Source of the DNA: CAYUQT01 sp964596165
GTDB taxonomy: Bacteria; Planctomycetota; Phycisphaerae; UBA1845; JAFGLZ01
Reading direction: 5' to 3'
Assembly: GCA_964596165.1 (NCBI GenBank)
Contig: CAZQTW010000078.1
Span: 1-26,839 of the forward strand
DNA: 26,839 bases
Part shown: one piece after another, positions 6,856 to 14,676 of the stretch
Numbering within the stretch: the stretch's first letter is position 1
Layout: each line of letters starts with the position of its first letter
The notes under the pieces: model-generated
What the model was told of the DNA's origin: nothing
What the model saw: the letters and a program-made list of their open reading frames with translations, nothing else
Databases searched by the model: none
Made by a program: the position numbers and the translations under genes

Positions 6856-8454
6856 ATGACGACAACGCGGCGGCGGTTCCTCCAGTTGACTTCGGTCGGG
6901 GCGGCGGCGTTTGGGCGAGTCCCGGCGCTGCTGGGCGCTCAAGGGCGTGGGCAGCGCGCCAAGTTGGCCCATCGGCGGCGGCAGATCATCTTCAACGACG
7001 ATGGCGATGACGTATGGGACGCCGGCGCCAAGACCCCGGAGGGTTTCGTCAACGTTCGCCTCAAGCACATGCTCGATACGCAGGTTGAGACGCTGTTTTA
7101 CTGCACGACCCAGTCTTTCAACTACTTCACGCACAATACCAAGGTCGGTGAGGTGTTTCTCTCTCGCGAAGGGCCGTTCCAGCACAACAATATGAAGGCG
7201 CTAATCGACGCCGGCACCGATCCGCTCAAGCTGGCCGTGGAGTACGCGCACAGGAACCGCATCGAAGCCGTCTGGACCCTCCGGATGAACGATATCCACG
7301 ATGCCTTCACTCCGCCCTTGTTCCCCCGGTGGAAGAGGGAACATCCCGATGCCGTTCTGGGGAAGGAGGAGGATTGGGGCAAGTACCCGGCCGGGGGGCA
7401 ACGCCGGTGGTGGTCGGGCGCGGACTTTGAGCGCGAGGACGTTCGCAAGCGTACGTTCGATCTCATCGATGAGGTGGCCCGCAACTACGACATCGACGCG
7501 ATCGATCTCGATTGGCTCAGACATCCGATCCTCTTCCAGGAAACACTGTCCGGCAAGCCTGCACGGCGCAAGCAGATCGAATTGATCACCGCGCTCGTCC
7601 GCGACGTCCGCAAGATGCTTGACGAGGTTGGCGAAAAACGCGGCAGACCCATCCTTCTGTCCACGCGCGTGCCGATGAGGATCAACCACGGACTCCATAT
7701 AGGCACCGACGTGGAGACGTGGCTGAAACAGGACCTGATCGACTTACTCACGATCGGCGGGGGCTATGTTCCGTTCTCGATGCCGACGCATGAGTTGGTC
7801 TGGCTTGGCCACCGGCATGAGGTGCCCGTTTATCCCTGTATCAGCCTTTCGGGGATGCTCCGCCGCAAGCCGTATGGACCGGGAACGGCTTACGGTATCG
7901 AGGCCTGGCGAGCGGCCGCCGCGAATACGTTCCATGCCAAGGCGGACGGCCTGAGCCTGTTCAATCTCTTTCCCGAACCCGGAAACGAGAAATACAACAA
8001 GCTGGTCCGGTCGGTCTTCACCGAGGTCGGCGACGTGGCAACGTTGAACGGCAAAGACAAGCTATTCTGCCTCGATAACGCCGCCCACATGAAGGACTGC
8101 GGCTACATCAACCACGTGGTGCCTTACCAACAGTGTCTTCCCAAGCCGATCGAATCGGGCAAGCCGCTGACGGTCACGTTGCCCGTGGGCGAGGACGTCT
8201 CTTCCGCCACGTCGCTTGTCCTTCGCGTGCAGACGGACCAACAGGTGGAGATTGCGTGTCGTCTGAATGGCCGGGTTCTGTCGCTCGCGTATTCGGAGGC
8301 GCCGGCCAAGGAATTCGGCATGAGCTGGCAAACCTCCGTCGTCGAACCGCGTGTAATAAAGAAAGGAGCCAACACTCTTGAGGTAAGACCAACGCAGTCT
8401 GTCGCTCAATCCGTTTCACTCACGGGCCTGGAGTTGGCGGTGACATTTGGTTAA
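6856..8454 (+). CDS. Tat-exported TIM-barrel glycoside-hydrolase-like protein
   Basis: A protein of 532 residues. It opens with a twin-arginine signal (TTRRRFLQL, then an Ala/Gly-rich stretch to about residue 30), so it is probably exported folded. The body looks like a (beta/alpha)8 glycosidase-like domain: FNDDGDD near 46-52, the acidic strand end IDAIDLDWLRHP at 213-224, and a later PVYPCISL. A C-terminal region of about 120 residues is predicted to be beta-rich and may bind carbohydrate. It most resembles uncharacterised secreted 'glycosyl hydrolase-like' proteins of planctomycetes; I cannot assign a CAZy family or substrate. ATG 6856 is chosen because GGAG lies 8 nt upstream and the twin-arginine motif follows at once. 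The C45-like gene begins 44 nt after its stop, so the two are likely co-transcribed. Confidence 0.7.
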   Translation: MTTTRRRFLQLTSVGAAAFGRVPALLGAQGRGQRAKLAHRRRQIIFNDDGDDVWDAGAKTPEGFVNVRLKHMLDTQVETLFYCTTQSFNYFTHNTKVGEVFLSREGPFQHNNMKALIDAGTDPLKLAVEYAHRNRIEAVWTLRMNDIHDAFTPPLFPRWKREHPDAVLGKEEDWGKYPAGGQRRWWSGADFEREDVRKRTFDLIDEVARNYDIDAIDLDWLRHPILFQETLSGKPARRKQIELITALVRDVRKMLDEVGEKRGRPILLSTRVPMRINHGLHIGTDVETWLKQDLIDLLTIGGGYVPFSMPTHELVWLGHRHEVPVYPCISLSGMLRRKPYGPGTAYGIEAWRAAAANTFHAKADGLSLFNLFPEPGNEKYNKLVRSVFTEVGDVATLNGKDKLFCLDNAAHMKDCGYINHVVPYQQCLPKPIESGKPLTVTLPVGEDVSSATSLVLRVQTDQQVEIACRLNGRVLSLAYSEAPAKEFGMSWQTSVVEPRVIKKGANTLEVRPTQSVAQSVSLTGLELAVTFG

Positions 8455-8498
8455 CTACTTCTATCATGCATAATAAGATGTCGGCTGGAGGGCGAGGC

Positions 8499-10220
8499 AT
8501 GTCGACGACCATTCGTGGGGGTGTTGTCTTTCTGTTCATCTGTTCTTCTCTCGTGCATCAGACGAACGCGTGTACGATCGGCGTGGCCGACGGATCGGTG
8601 ACGGCCGATGACCGCCCGTTGCTGTGGAAATCGCGGATGTGGAGCGGGAGCCCCAACAATCAGGTTGTCTACTTCGACGGCGGCTTGTACGACTACCTTG
8701 GGATTCGCAGCATCGGCCAGACCTCCGCCTTGATGGGTCTGAACGAGGCCGGCTTGGCCGTGGGCAATTCGCTGGTTGGCAGCGCCGAGGGCGAGAACGG
8801 CCCCTTTATGAACTACATCCTCGGCAACTTCAGCACCGTCGAGCAAGTGGAGGCCTACATTCAGGATCGGCATGATGCGAACACCCTTTCGGTCTCCGGA
8901 TGCTTTCAGTTCATGGACGCCTCGGGGGAGGCCGCGACATTCGAAATCGACCATTCCACGCTGTTGATCAAGTACGACACGAAAGACCCCGACCGTGCCG
9001 CCCAGGGCACGCTGGGCTGGGTGGTCCGTGCGAATGAATTCCACGAACGGACCGACGGCACCGACGATTTGAGCATTGCCGGTCGCTATCGGTCGGGCGC
9101 ATTCAATACCTACGGACTGGTTCAAGAAGACCGGCTTTCGGCCGAGACTGTCATGCAGGGCGACAGTGGTTCCGCCGGCTATGAGTTCATGCGTTACGGT
9201 CCCGGCAGGATGCTTACCACAATCGCGCAATCCTCCGTCTGTTCGTCAATGGTCGTCCAGGGTGTTCGGCCCGAGGAAGATCCCCTGCTGTCCACGATGT
9301 GGGTTCTGCTGGGACAAGCGAACTACGGCATCTCTGTTCCCACATGGGTAGGCGTGTCCGCACTGCCGGAATGCCTCAGTAACGGCAACATGGCCGCACG
9401 CGCGAACTCCCTGTATGCCAAGGGACAAGAGGCCCAGACGCAGGCGAGCGTTTTTTCCTTGGAGAAGCACATATTTGACGAGACGAACGAGCTCTTGAAT
9501 CACTGGCGGGCGTACGGCCTTCCGTCGGACGACGAGATGGAGCGCGTCGAATGGATTACGGCCGAGGACGCCTACCGTCTGTTGAACTGCTTGGACACCA
9601 TTCGTCCCGACAATCAGGCGCCAATGGTTGTGATGGCTGATGTAGGCGGAACCGGTCTAACGCTGGACTTCAGCGCGATGGCAACGGACAGTGACGGTAG
9701 CGTTGTTGACTATGAATGGGACTTCGGCGACGGGCAGACGTCAAACGGACCGACGGTGAATCACACCTATCAGGCGCCCGGGTGGTACCTCGTTTCCTGT
9801 ACGGTCACCGACAACGAAGGCGTCAGCAGCACCGACTGGGAGTACTGCCATGTCCTGGCCGCGCTCCGGTTGACGGTCATCAACGACCTGTGGGGAGCCG
9901 TTGGTGTGGAACCTAATCTGCCGGGGTACGAGGACGCGAACACGGTTGTGACCCTCACCGCCTTGCCCATTCAGGGAAGGTATTTCAGTCATTGGGAAAT
10001 CCATGATCCGAACCATCCCGGTGACGCGAACTTTGCCACGATCGACGCGAACAATCCGTTGGAGGTCGTCATGAGCGAGGACCGTGAGATTGTCGCGGTC
10101 TTCCGGTGCGGCAGCGGCGCGGGACAGCTTTTTCCACTGTTGCCGGCCATGTTCACTCTGGGTGGGCTGCTCCGCGGTGGTAGACGGGGTCAAGGCACGA
10201 TGTTCAGGAGAGGCGGCTGA
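8499..10220 (+). CDS. Secreted C45-like Ntn hydrolase with PKD and repeat domains
   Basis: 573 residues from ATG 8499, which has GGAGGG 6 nt upstream; in-frame ATGs at 8466 and 8478 lack such a site. A signal peptide ends at TNA before Cys25, and cleavage there would expose Cys as the N-terminal nucleophile, as in linear-amide C-N hydrolases (acyl transferase / conjugated bile acid hydrolase group). GLNEAGLAVGNS (80-91) and FMDASGEAATFEID fit that fold. A PKD domain follows at about 374-455 (WDFGDGQTS, HTYQAPGWYLVSCTVTD), then a GVEPN...FSHWEIHD...VAVF unit like bacterial InlB-type repeats (about 457-537). The end is Cys537, a short hydrophobic stretch and basic residues (LLRGGRRG), like a cell-surface sorting tail. 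The substrate is unknown. The 3' end overlaps nuoN tail to tail by 31 bp. Confidence 0.75.
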   Translation: MSTTIRGGVVFLFICSSLVHQTNACTIGVADGSVTADDRPLLWKSRMWSGSPNNQVVYFDGGLYDYLGIRSIGQTSALMGLNEAGLAVGNSLVGSAEGENGPFMNYILGNFSTVEQVEAYIQDRHDANTLSVSGCFQFMDASGEAATFEIDHSTLLIKYDTKDPDRAAQGTLGWVVRANEFHERTDGTDDLSIAGRYRSGAFNTYGLVQEDRLSAETVMQGDSGSAGYEFMRYGPGRMLTTIAQSSVCSSMVVQGVRPEEDPLLSTMWVLLGQANYGISVPTWVGVSALPECLSNGNMAARANSLYAKGQEAQTQASVFSLEKHIFDETNELLNHWRAYGLPSDDEMERVEWITAEDAYRLLNCLDTIRPDNQAPMVVMADVGGTGLTLDFSAMATDSDGSVVDYEWDFGDGQTSNGPTVNHTYQAPGWYLVSCTVTDNEGVSSTDWEYCHVLAALRLTVINDLWGAVGVEPNLPGYEDANTVVTLTALPIQGRYFSHWEIHDPNHPGDANFATIDANNPLEVVMSEDREIVAVFRCGSGAGQLFPLLPAMFTLGGLLRGGRRGQGTMFRRGG

Positions 10221-11755
10221 TACACGTGCTCGGCGTAGGCGTTGGCCTGGTCTAGGAGCCAGGGGGCAAGGATCGTCCCGGTTAGCAACAGGACCACGGC
10301 ACAGGTGACGATGAGAGCCTGCCCGCCGGCGGGGGCTGCGATTCCCGGTTGACCGTCATCCTCGAAGAACATCACCCACACCAAACGAGCGTAGTAGTAT
10401 AGACTGAAGAGTGTGTTGACGACGGCCACAATGACCAGCCACCAGAGCTGCGCCTCGCCCAGTGCCCAGAGCAACTTGAACTTCACGATAAATCCGCCCA
10501 GGGGCGGCAGCCCGATCAGCGAGAAGAGGCACACGGCCATAGCCGTCGCCAAGACGGGGGCTCGGCGTCGCATGCCGCGGAAGGCGTCGGTCGTCTCCGA
10601 CCCGGACGCCCAGTACACCAGGGCAACACATCCGAAGGCGCCGAGGTTCATGAAGAGGTAGACGATCAGGTAGGCCACGACGGCTGCAATGCCTGCGTTT
10701 GTCTTGCTGGTCAGGATGGCGGCGGCCATCAACATGTAGCCGGCATGGGCGATCGATGAGTAAGCCAACATGCGCTTGACGCTGGACTGCCGATAGGCGG
10801 CCAGGTTTCCGATCGTACAGGTGACGGCCGCGATCAGACCGGCCATCAGCGGAATCCCACTGAGCATCTTGTGGTGTGCGGCCACGGTCGCGGCATCCAT
10901 CGCGGGGTTGGCCAGACTGTGGATGATTCGCAGCAAGGCAACCAGGCCGGCGCCCTTGCTGGCCACGCTGAGCCAGGTTGTGATCTCGATCGGTGCACCT
11001 TCGAAGACATCTGGGCACCAGAAATGCAGCGGTACGACGGAGATCTTGAAGCCCAAACCGACGCAGAAGCCCAGTATCCCCAGTGCCACCAACGGCGAGA
11101 GCGTGCCGACCGGTGCCGCCTGTCCGATCACGCGGCCTAGTGTCGGGATGTCGAGGGTGCCATAGTAGCCGTAGATAAGGGAAGCGCCATAAACCATGGC
11201 CGCCGATGCGACCGCGCCGAAGACGACATACTTAACCGAGGCCTCGGCCCCGATGCGGTTCCGCTTGAAGAATCCCGCCAGAACGTAACTCGGCAGTGAA
11301 GCAAGCTCCATCGCGATGACCAGCATCAGCAGGTTGACCGTGCTGACCATGAGCGCCATTCCCAGGGCGCTGCCGACCAGCAAGACGAAGTACTCCGGCG
11401 CGTCCTCGTCGCGCGTCCTACCGCCGATGACCCACAACAAGACCACGGCGGCCAGGAAGAGCGACAGCAGCATCTTGAAGAAGAGGCTAAGATGGTCGGC
11501 GATCAGTATTGAGGCGTTCGGTGAGGGTGACAGGCCTGCGATGCCACAACCGACGAATCGCGCCACGCTCACGGTCGCCATGGCGGTCAAGACCGCCCCC
11601 GTCCCCACCAGGAGTGCGGAAAGCCGTGCGGACCGACCGAGAAGAAGCGGCATGACGAGGGTGGCGACAATGGTGCCGACCATGACCAACTCCGGCGAGA
11701 AGGCCGTCAAGTCGCCTATCGAAGGCATCCAGAATGTCGAGGCGAGAAGATCCAT
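10190..11755 (-). CDS. nuoN: NADH-quinone oxidoreductase subunit N
   Basis: Antiporter-like membrane subunit of complex I, 521 residues with about 14 helices. Visible are the helix-5 Glu in VIAMELASLPSYVLAGF and the helix-7 Lys in GFKISVVPLHFWCPDVFEGAP, both part of the proton path, followed by VKRMLAYSSIAHAGYML. ATG 11755 is preferred over an in-frame extension to 11785, which would begin inside the preceding glycosidase gene. A GGGAGAAGA about 9-10 nt upstream can serve it. It lies 4 nt past the GH2 stop and is the last gene of the operon. No terminator is visible, because its last codons overlap the oppositely oriented C45-like gene. Confidence 0.93.
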   Translation of the reverse strand: MDLLASTFWMPSIGDLTAFSPELVMVGTIVATLVMPLLLGRSARLSALLVGTGAVLTAMATVSVARFVGCGIAGLSPSPNASILIADHLSLFFKMLLSLFLAAVVLLWVIGGRTRDEDAPEYFVLLVGSALGMALMVSTVNLLMLVIAMELASLPSYVLAGFFKRNRIGAEASVKYVVFGAVASAAMVYGASLIYGYYGTLDIPTLGRVIGQAAPVGTLSPLVALGILGFCVGLGFKISVVPLHFWCPDVFEGAPIEITTWLSVASKGAGLVALLRIIHSLANPAMDAATVAAHHKMLSGIPLMAGLIAAVTCTIGNLAAYRQSSVKRMLAYSSIAHAGYMLMAAAILTSKTNAGIAAVVAYLIVYLFMNLGAFGCVALVYWASGSETTDAFRGMRRRAPVLATAMAVCLFSLIGLPPLGGFIVKFKLLWALGEAQLWWLVIVAVVNTLFSLYYYARLVWVMFFEDDGQPGIAAPAGGQALIVTCAVVLLLTGTILAPWLLDQANAYAEHVYQPPLLNIVP

Positions 11756-11759
11756 ATTT

Positions 11760-14666
11760 TTACGTCTTCTCCCGGCGAGGGCCAAATAGCCTCACGAATT
11801 CCGATTTTGGCACCGACGCGGCGGGCTGAAACGTGGAACCACGTGCGTAGTCTGCAAGGCAATTCAGAAGATACTCTGCCTCGATTCGTTCGCTCAGCTT
11901 CGGCAGGATGCCGAGGGTCGTAGCCAACACGGCGCCCTTACCGACCTTGAATTCCAGCATGTAGGCGTTGTTACGATTGGCGGCATAATGATCGATCACT
12001 CGAATAATGGGAAGGACCCCATGCTTCCGCAGCGGGCTGAATTCCATCGGTAATACGCCGCGAACCGTCGAGAGAAACTGCAAATCACACATTCCTTCAT
12101 GCGGAAAGGCCGCCAGAGACGGATGCGATGCGATGACGGTACCGGAGTTGCCGCTGGTGCCGGCGTTCCATGGAATCGTTCTGAAATTCCGATAGAAGCT
12201 GGTTGTTCCATAGTAGACGGCCGTATTCTCAATGGCCGCGCCCTTGCTCAGTAGAACGCACTTTCCACCGCGTTCGACCCAGTCGCCCAATGCGGCATCC
12301 GCCAAGTCGGCCAGGGTCAATGATGCTTTCTCGGGGATTGGGGCGGATCGTCCGTCACCCAGCCGCACGAACGTGCCGTCAGGCAGCCAGTCGGCGCAAT
12401 TCGTGAGCGATGCCATGCCGTGCCACGCGGCCGGAACCTCCGGGAAGGCCCAGAACGACCATTCATTGGTATTGACGACCCTGTCGTTCTGCACCAGCGC
12501 GACCTCGAGGACAAGCTTGTAGGCCGTCTTGTCGTTGGGGAGACTCAACTCGACGGACCCGACCGGGGTCAACGCACCCTGCTTCAATGCGGAAACCCGA
12601 AGTTCACCCTTCCGGATCCCCGAATCTCGAACCGCCTGCCAGCGGAGCGTACAGTCGCGCAGTTCCTGTTCGCCGTAGTGGCTCACCGCCAGACCGATTT
12701 GATGCGAGGTGCCGGCTCTAAGGCAGCGATTGCCCTCCTGGGCCAAGAGGATGATGGTGTCGCCGTTTGACTTGAGGAACTCGGCCGCGGACACATTCTT
12801 CGGATTCCAGAAGTCGTCCAACAGACCCTCGCAGTATTGCCCGAAATCAGTCAAGAGCCACAGGATGTAGCCTTCCACATCGGGGTTTCGCCGGGCGTAC
12901 TCAATGCCGTCTTTCCGGCACAAGGCTTGCAGCCAGAGCGAGTTCTTTCGATACGTTGCGACCAGGTCCGCCTGCCCGTTTTGGGTGGCCGTCTTGAGCA
13001 GCGTATCGAGCCAGAAGGGTTTGATCTGGGCGTCGGCGTACTTGGCCTTGTCGGTGGGGTCGGGATAGCAACTCCACCAGTTGTACTCGTGCAGGACCGT
13101 CGGGTGGCGACGATCGGTCTTGATCGGGGTCTCGTCGAGGACCTCCTTCATCCACGTCGGGATGACGGTGGCATAGAAGTCCGTGTGGCGTTTGCCCTTG
13201 GGGGTGTCCTCGGCTTCCAGATAACCCGTGCAGTCGATGACGAGGGCATGTGGGGCCAGGCGCCGTGTTCGCAACACCAAATCGCGGCTGAAGAAGTTGA
13301 ACGAATCCTGGGTCTGATTGGAGAATTCCAGCTCGCTGGACATGCTGTAGGCGGTGACAGACGCGTGGTTGCGGCTGTGTCTGACCAGACCGTCGAGTTC
13401 GCGCAAGTAGTACGAGCGAAACTCCTCGTTGATCGTATATCGGTTCGCCCGCAGGTCCGAGAGGCCGAAGGGCATCTCCTGGATGATCATGATGCCGGCT
13501 TCATCGGCCGCTTCGAGGTACTCCGGCGGCAACGTCTCGACACAGCTCTTGGCCCCGTTCATTCCGTACTGCCTGGCCCGCTTCAAGCGGGACACGTACC
13601 ATTCCTTGTCGGCGGGGGGACACAGGGTATCGGGATAGAGCTGATCGTCGCCGAAGACCCGCAGGAACACGGGCCGACCATTCAGAAGGAACTTGGTGCC
13701 CTTGGTTGCGATCTCTCGCATACCGAACCGGATGGTCACCTTGTCGACGGGCTCTTTGCCGTCGGGCTTCTGTAGCAAAACATCAAGCGCATAGAGCTTA
13801 GGGTGCTCCGGAGACCAGGGCACGAAGTCGGCGACCTTGACGGATGCCTTGAGTTCTTGGTTGGACCCAACGGGTGCGATGCTGGTTCGCCCCAAGAGAC
13901 GGCTTTCGTCCTTGGCTTCGAGGACCAGCGTGACAGGGCCGGCGGGGGGCGACGACAACCTCAGGCTGACGTCCACAACCCCCGTGGAAAGCAGGGGGCG
14001 GACGTATGCATCGATCACGGACACCTTGTTCGTAATCTCAACGGCGACAGGGCGGTAGATGCCGGTCCACATCTTTGCGCACTCAACCATCTCCCAAATG
14101 CCGTCGAGTCGCACCTTGGGGAAATTGCATACCTTAATGGCCAAGAGGTTCTCGGTGCCGCATTTTGCAGCGTGTGTCACGTCGACGCGTTGCGGGGTTC
14201 GCGAACTGCGTGTGTATCCGATATAGGTTCCATTGAGGTAGATCTCCGCGGCGGGCAGGATGCCGCCGATTCGCAACCACACGCGACTATCGGTATCCAG
14301 CACGGGCAATCGGAAGGTTCGCCTGACCCAGAACGGTTCCATGAAGTAGGTCTTCTGTCTGGGGTGGGGCGCGCCGATTCCCTGTGCCTGAGGGGCCCCG
14401 GGGATCCTGATGGTGTCCTGGAATTCGCCCTTGCCTTCGTGCCAGCCCTCGGCCTTTCCGTGGCCGTTTGGGTCCCGTCGGAACGCCCACGGTCCGTTCA
14501 GATCGATCTGCTGCCGGTGGGCCTTCCCGTGCGAGAAGACGTCCGTTAGGAATGCGTCGGTTGCCCTTTCGTCCATGTCGGCGGTCGCAACATTAGCCCG
14601 TGAGGGGCGGTGAATCGCCCAGGTCAAGATCAGGAGGGCGGCGAGGATGGCATGGACCGTCCGCAT
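11760..14666 (-). CDS. Exported glycoside hydrolase family 2 protein inside the nuo operon
   Basis: 968 residues. A hydrophobic signal peptide (cleavage around 24-27) points to export. The domains are those of GH2 enzymes (beta-galactosidase, glucuronidase, mannosidase): a jelly-roll sugar-binding domain (about 55-210, with LNGPWAF and EIYLNGTYIGY), an Ig-like domain (about 215-318), then a TIM barrel from about 320. The likely acid/base is Glu445 in SMSSELEF, where Ser replaces the usual Asn before Glu, and the likely nucleophile is Glu527 in LHEYNWW. A long C-terminal region of over 300 residues is not assigned. GAGGG 7 nt before ATG 14666 is a good ribosome site. The gene follows the nuoM stop by 10 nt and precedes nuoN by 4 nt in the same direction. 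Substrate unknown. Confidence 0.85.
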   Translation of the reverse strand: MRTVHAILAALLILTWAIHRPSRANVATADMDERATDAFLTDVFSHGKAHRQQIDLNGPWAFRRDPNGHGKAEGWHEGKGEFQDTIRIPGAPQAQGIGAPHPRQKTYFMEPFWVRRTFRLPVLDTDSRVWLRIGGILPAAEIYLNGTYIGYTRSSRTPQRVDVTHAAKCGTENLLAIKVCNFPKVRLDGIWEMVECAKMWTGIYRPVAVEITNKVSVIDAYVRPLLSTGVVDVSLRLSSPPAGPVTLVLEAKDESRLLGRTSIAPVGSNQELKASVKVADFVPWSPEHPKLYALDVLLQKPDGKEPVDKVTIRFGMREIATKGTKFLLNGRPVFLRVFGDDQLYPDTLCPPADKEWYVSRLKRARQYGMNGAKSCVETLPPEYLEAADEAGIMIIQEMPFGLSDLRANRYTINEEFRSYYLRELDGLVRHSRNHASVTAYSMSSELEFSNQTQDSFNFFSRDLVLRTRRLAPHALVIDCTGYLEAEDTPKGKRHTDFYATVIPTWMKEVLDETPIKTDRRHPTVLHEYNWWSCYPDPTDKAKYADAQIKPFWLDTLLKTATQNGQADLVATYRKNSLWLQALCRKDGIEYARRNPDVEGYILWLLTDFGQYCEGLLDDFWNPKNVSAAEFLKSNGDTIILLAQEGNRCLRAGTSHQIGLAVSHYGEQELRDCTLRWQAVRDSGIRKGELRVSALKQGALTPVGSVELSLPNDKTAYKLVLEVALVQNDRVVNTNEWSFWAFPEVPAAWHGMASLTNCADWLPDGTFVRLGDGRSAPIPEKASLTLADLADAALGDWVERGGKCVLLSKGAAIENTAVYYGTTSFYRNFRTIPWNAGTSGNSGTVIASHPSLAAFPHEGMCDLQFLSTVRGVLPMEFSPLRKHGVLPIIRVIDHYAANRNNAYMLEFKVGKGAVLATTLGILPKLSERIEAEYLLNCLADYARGSTFQPAASVPKSEFVRLFGPRREKT

Positions 14667-14676
14667 AGCTTGCCCT

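Noticed and set aside
12837..13775. Plus-strand frame opposite the GH2 gene
   Set aside because: No ribosome site or similarity; the GH2 reading on the minus strand has full domains and catalytic motifs.
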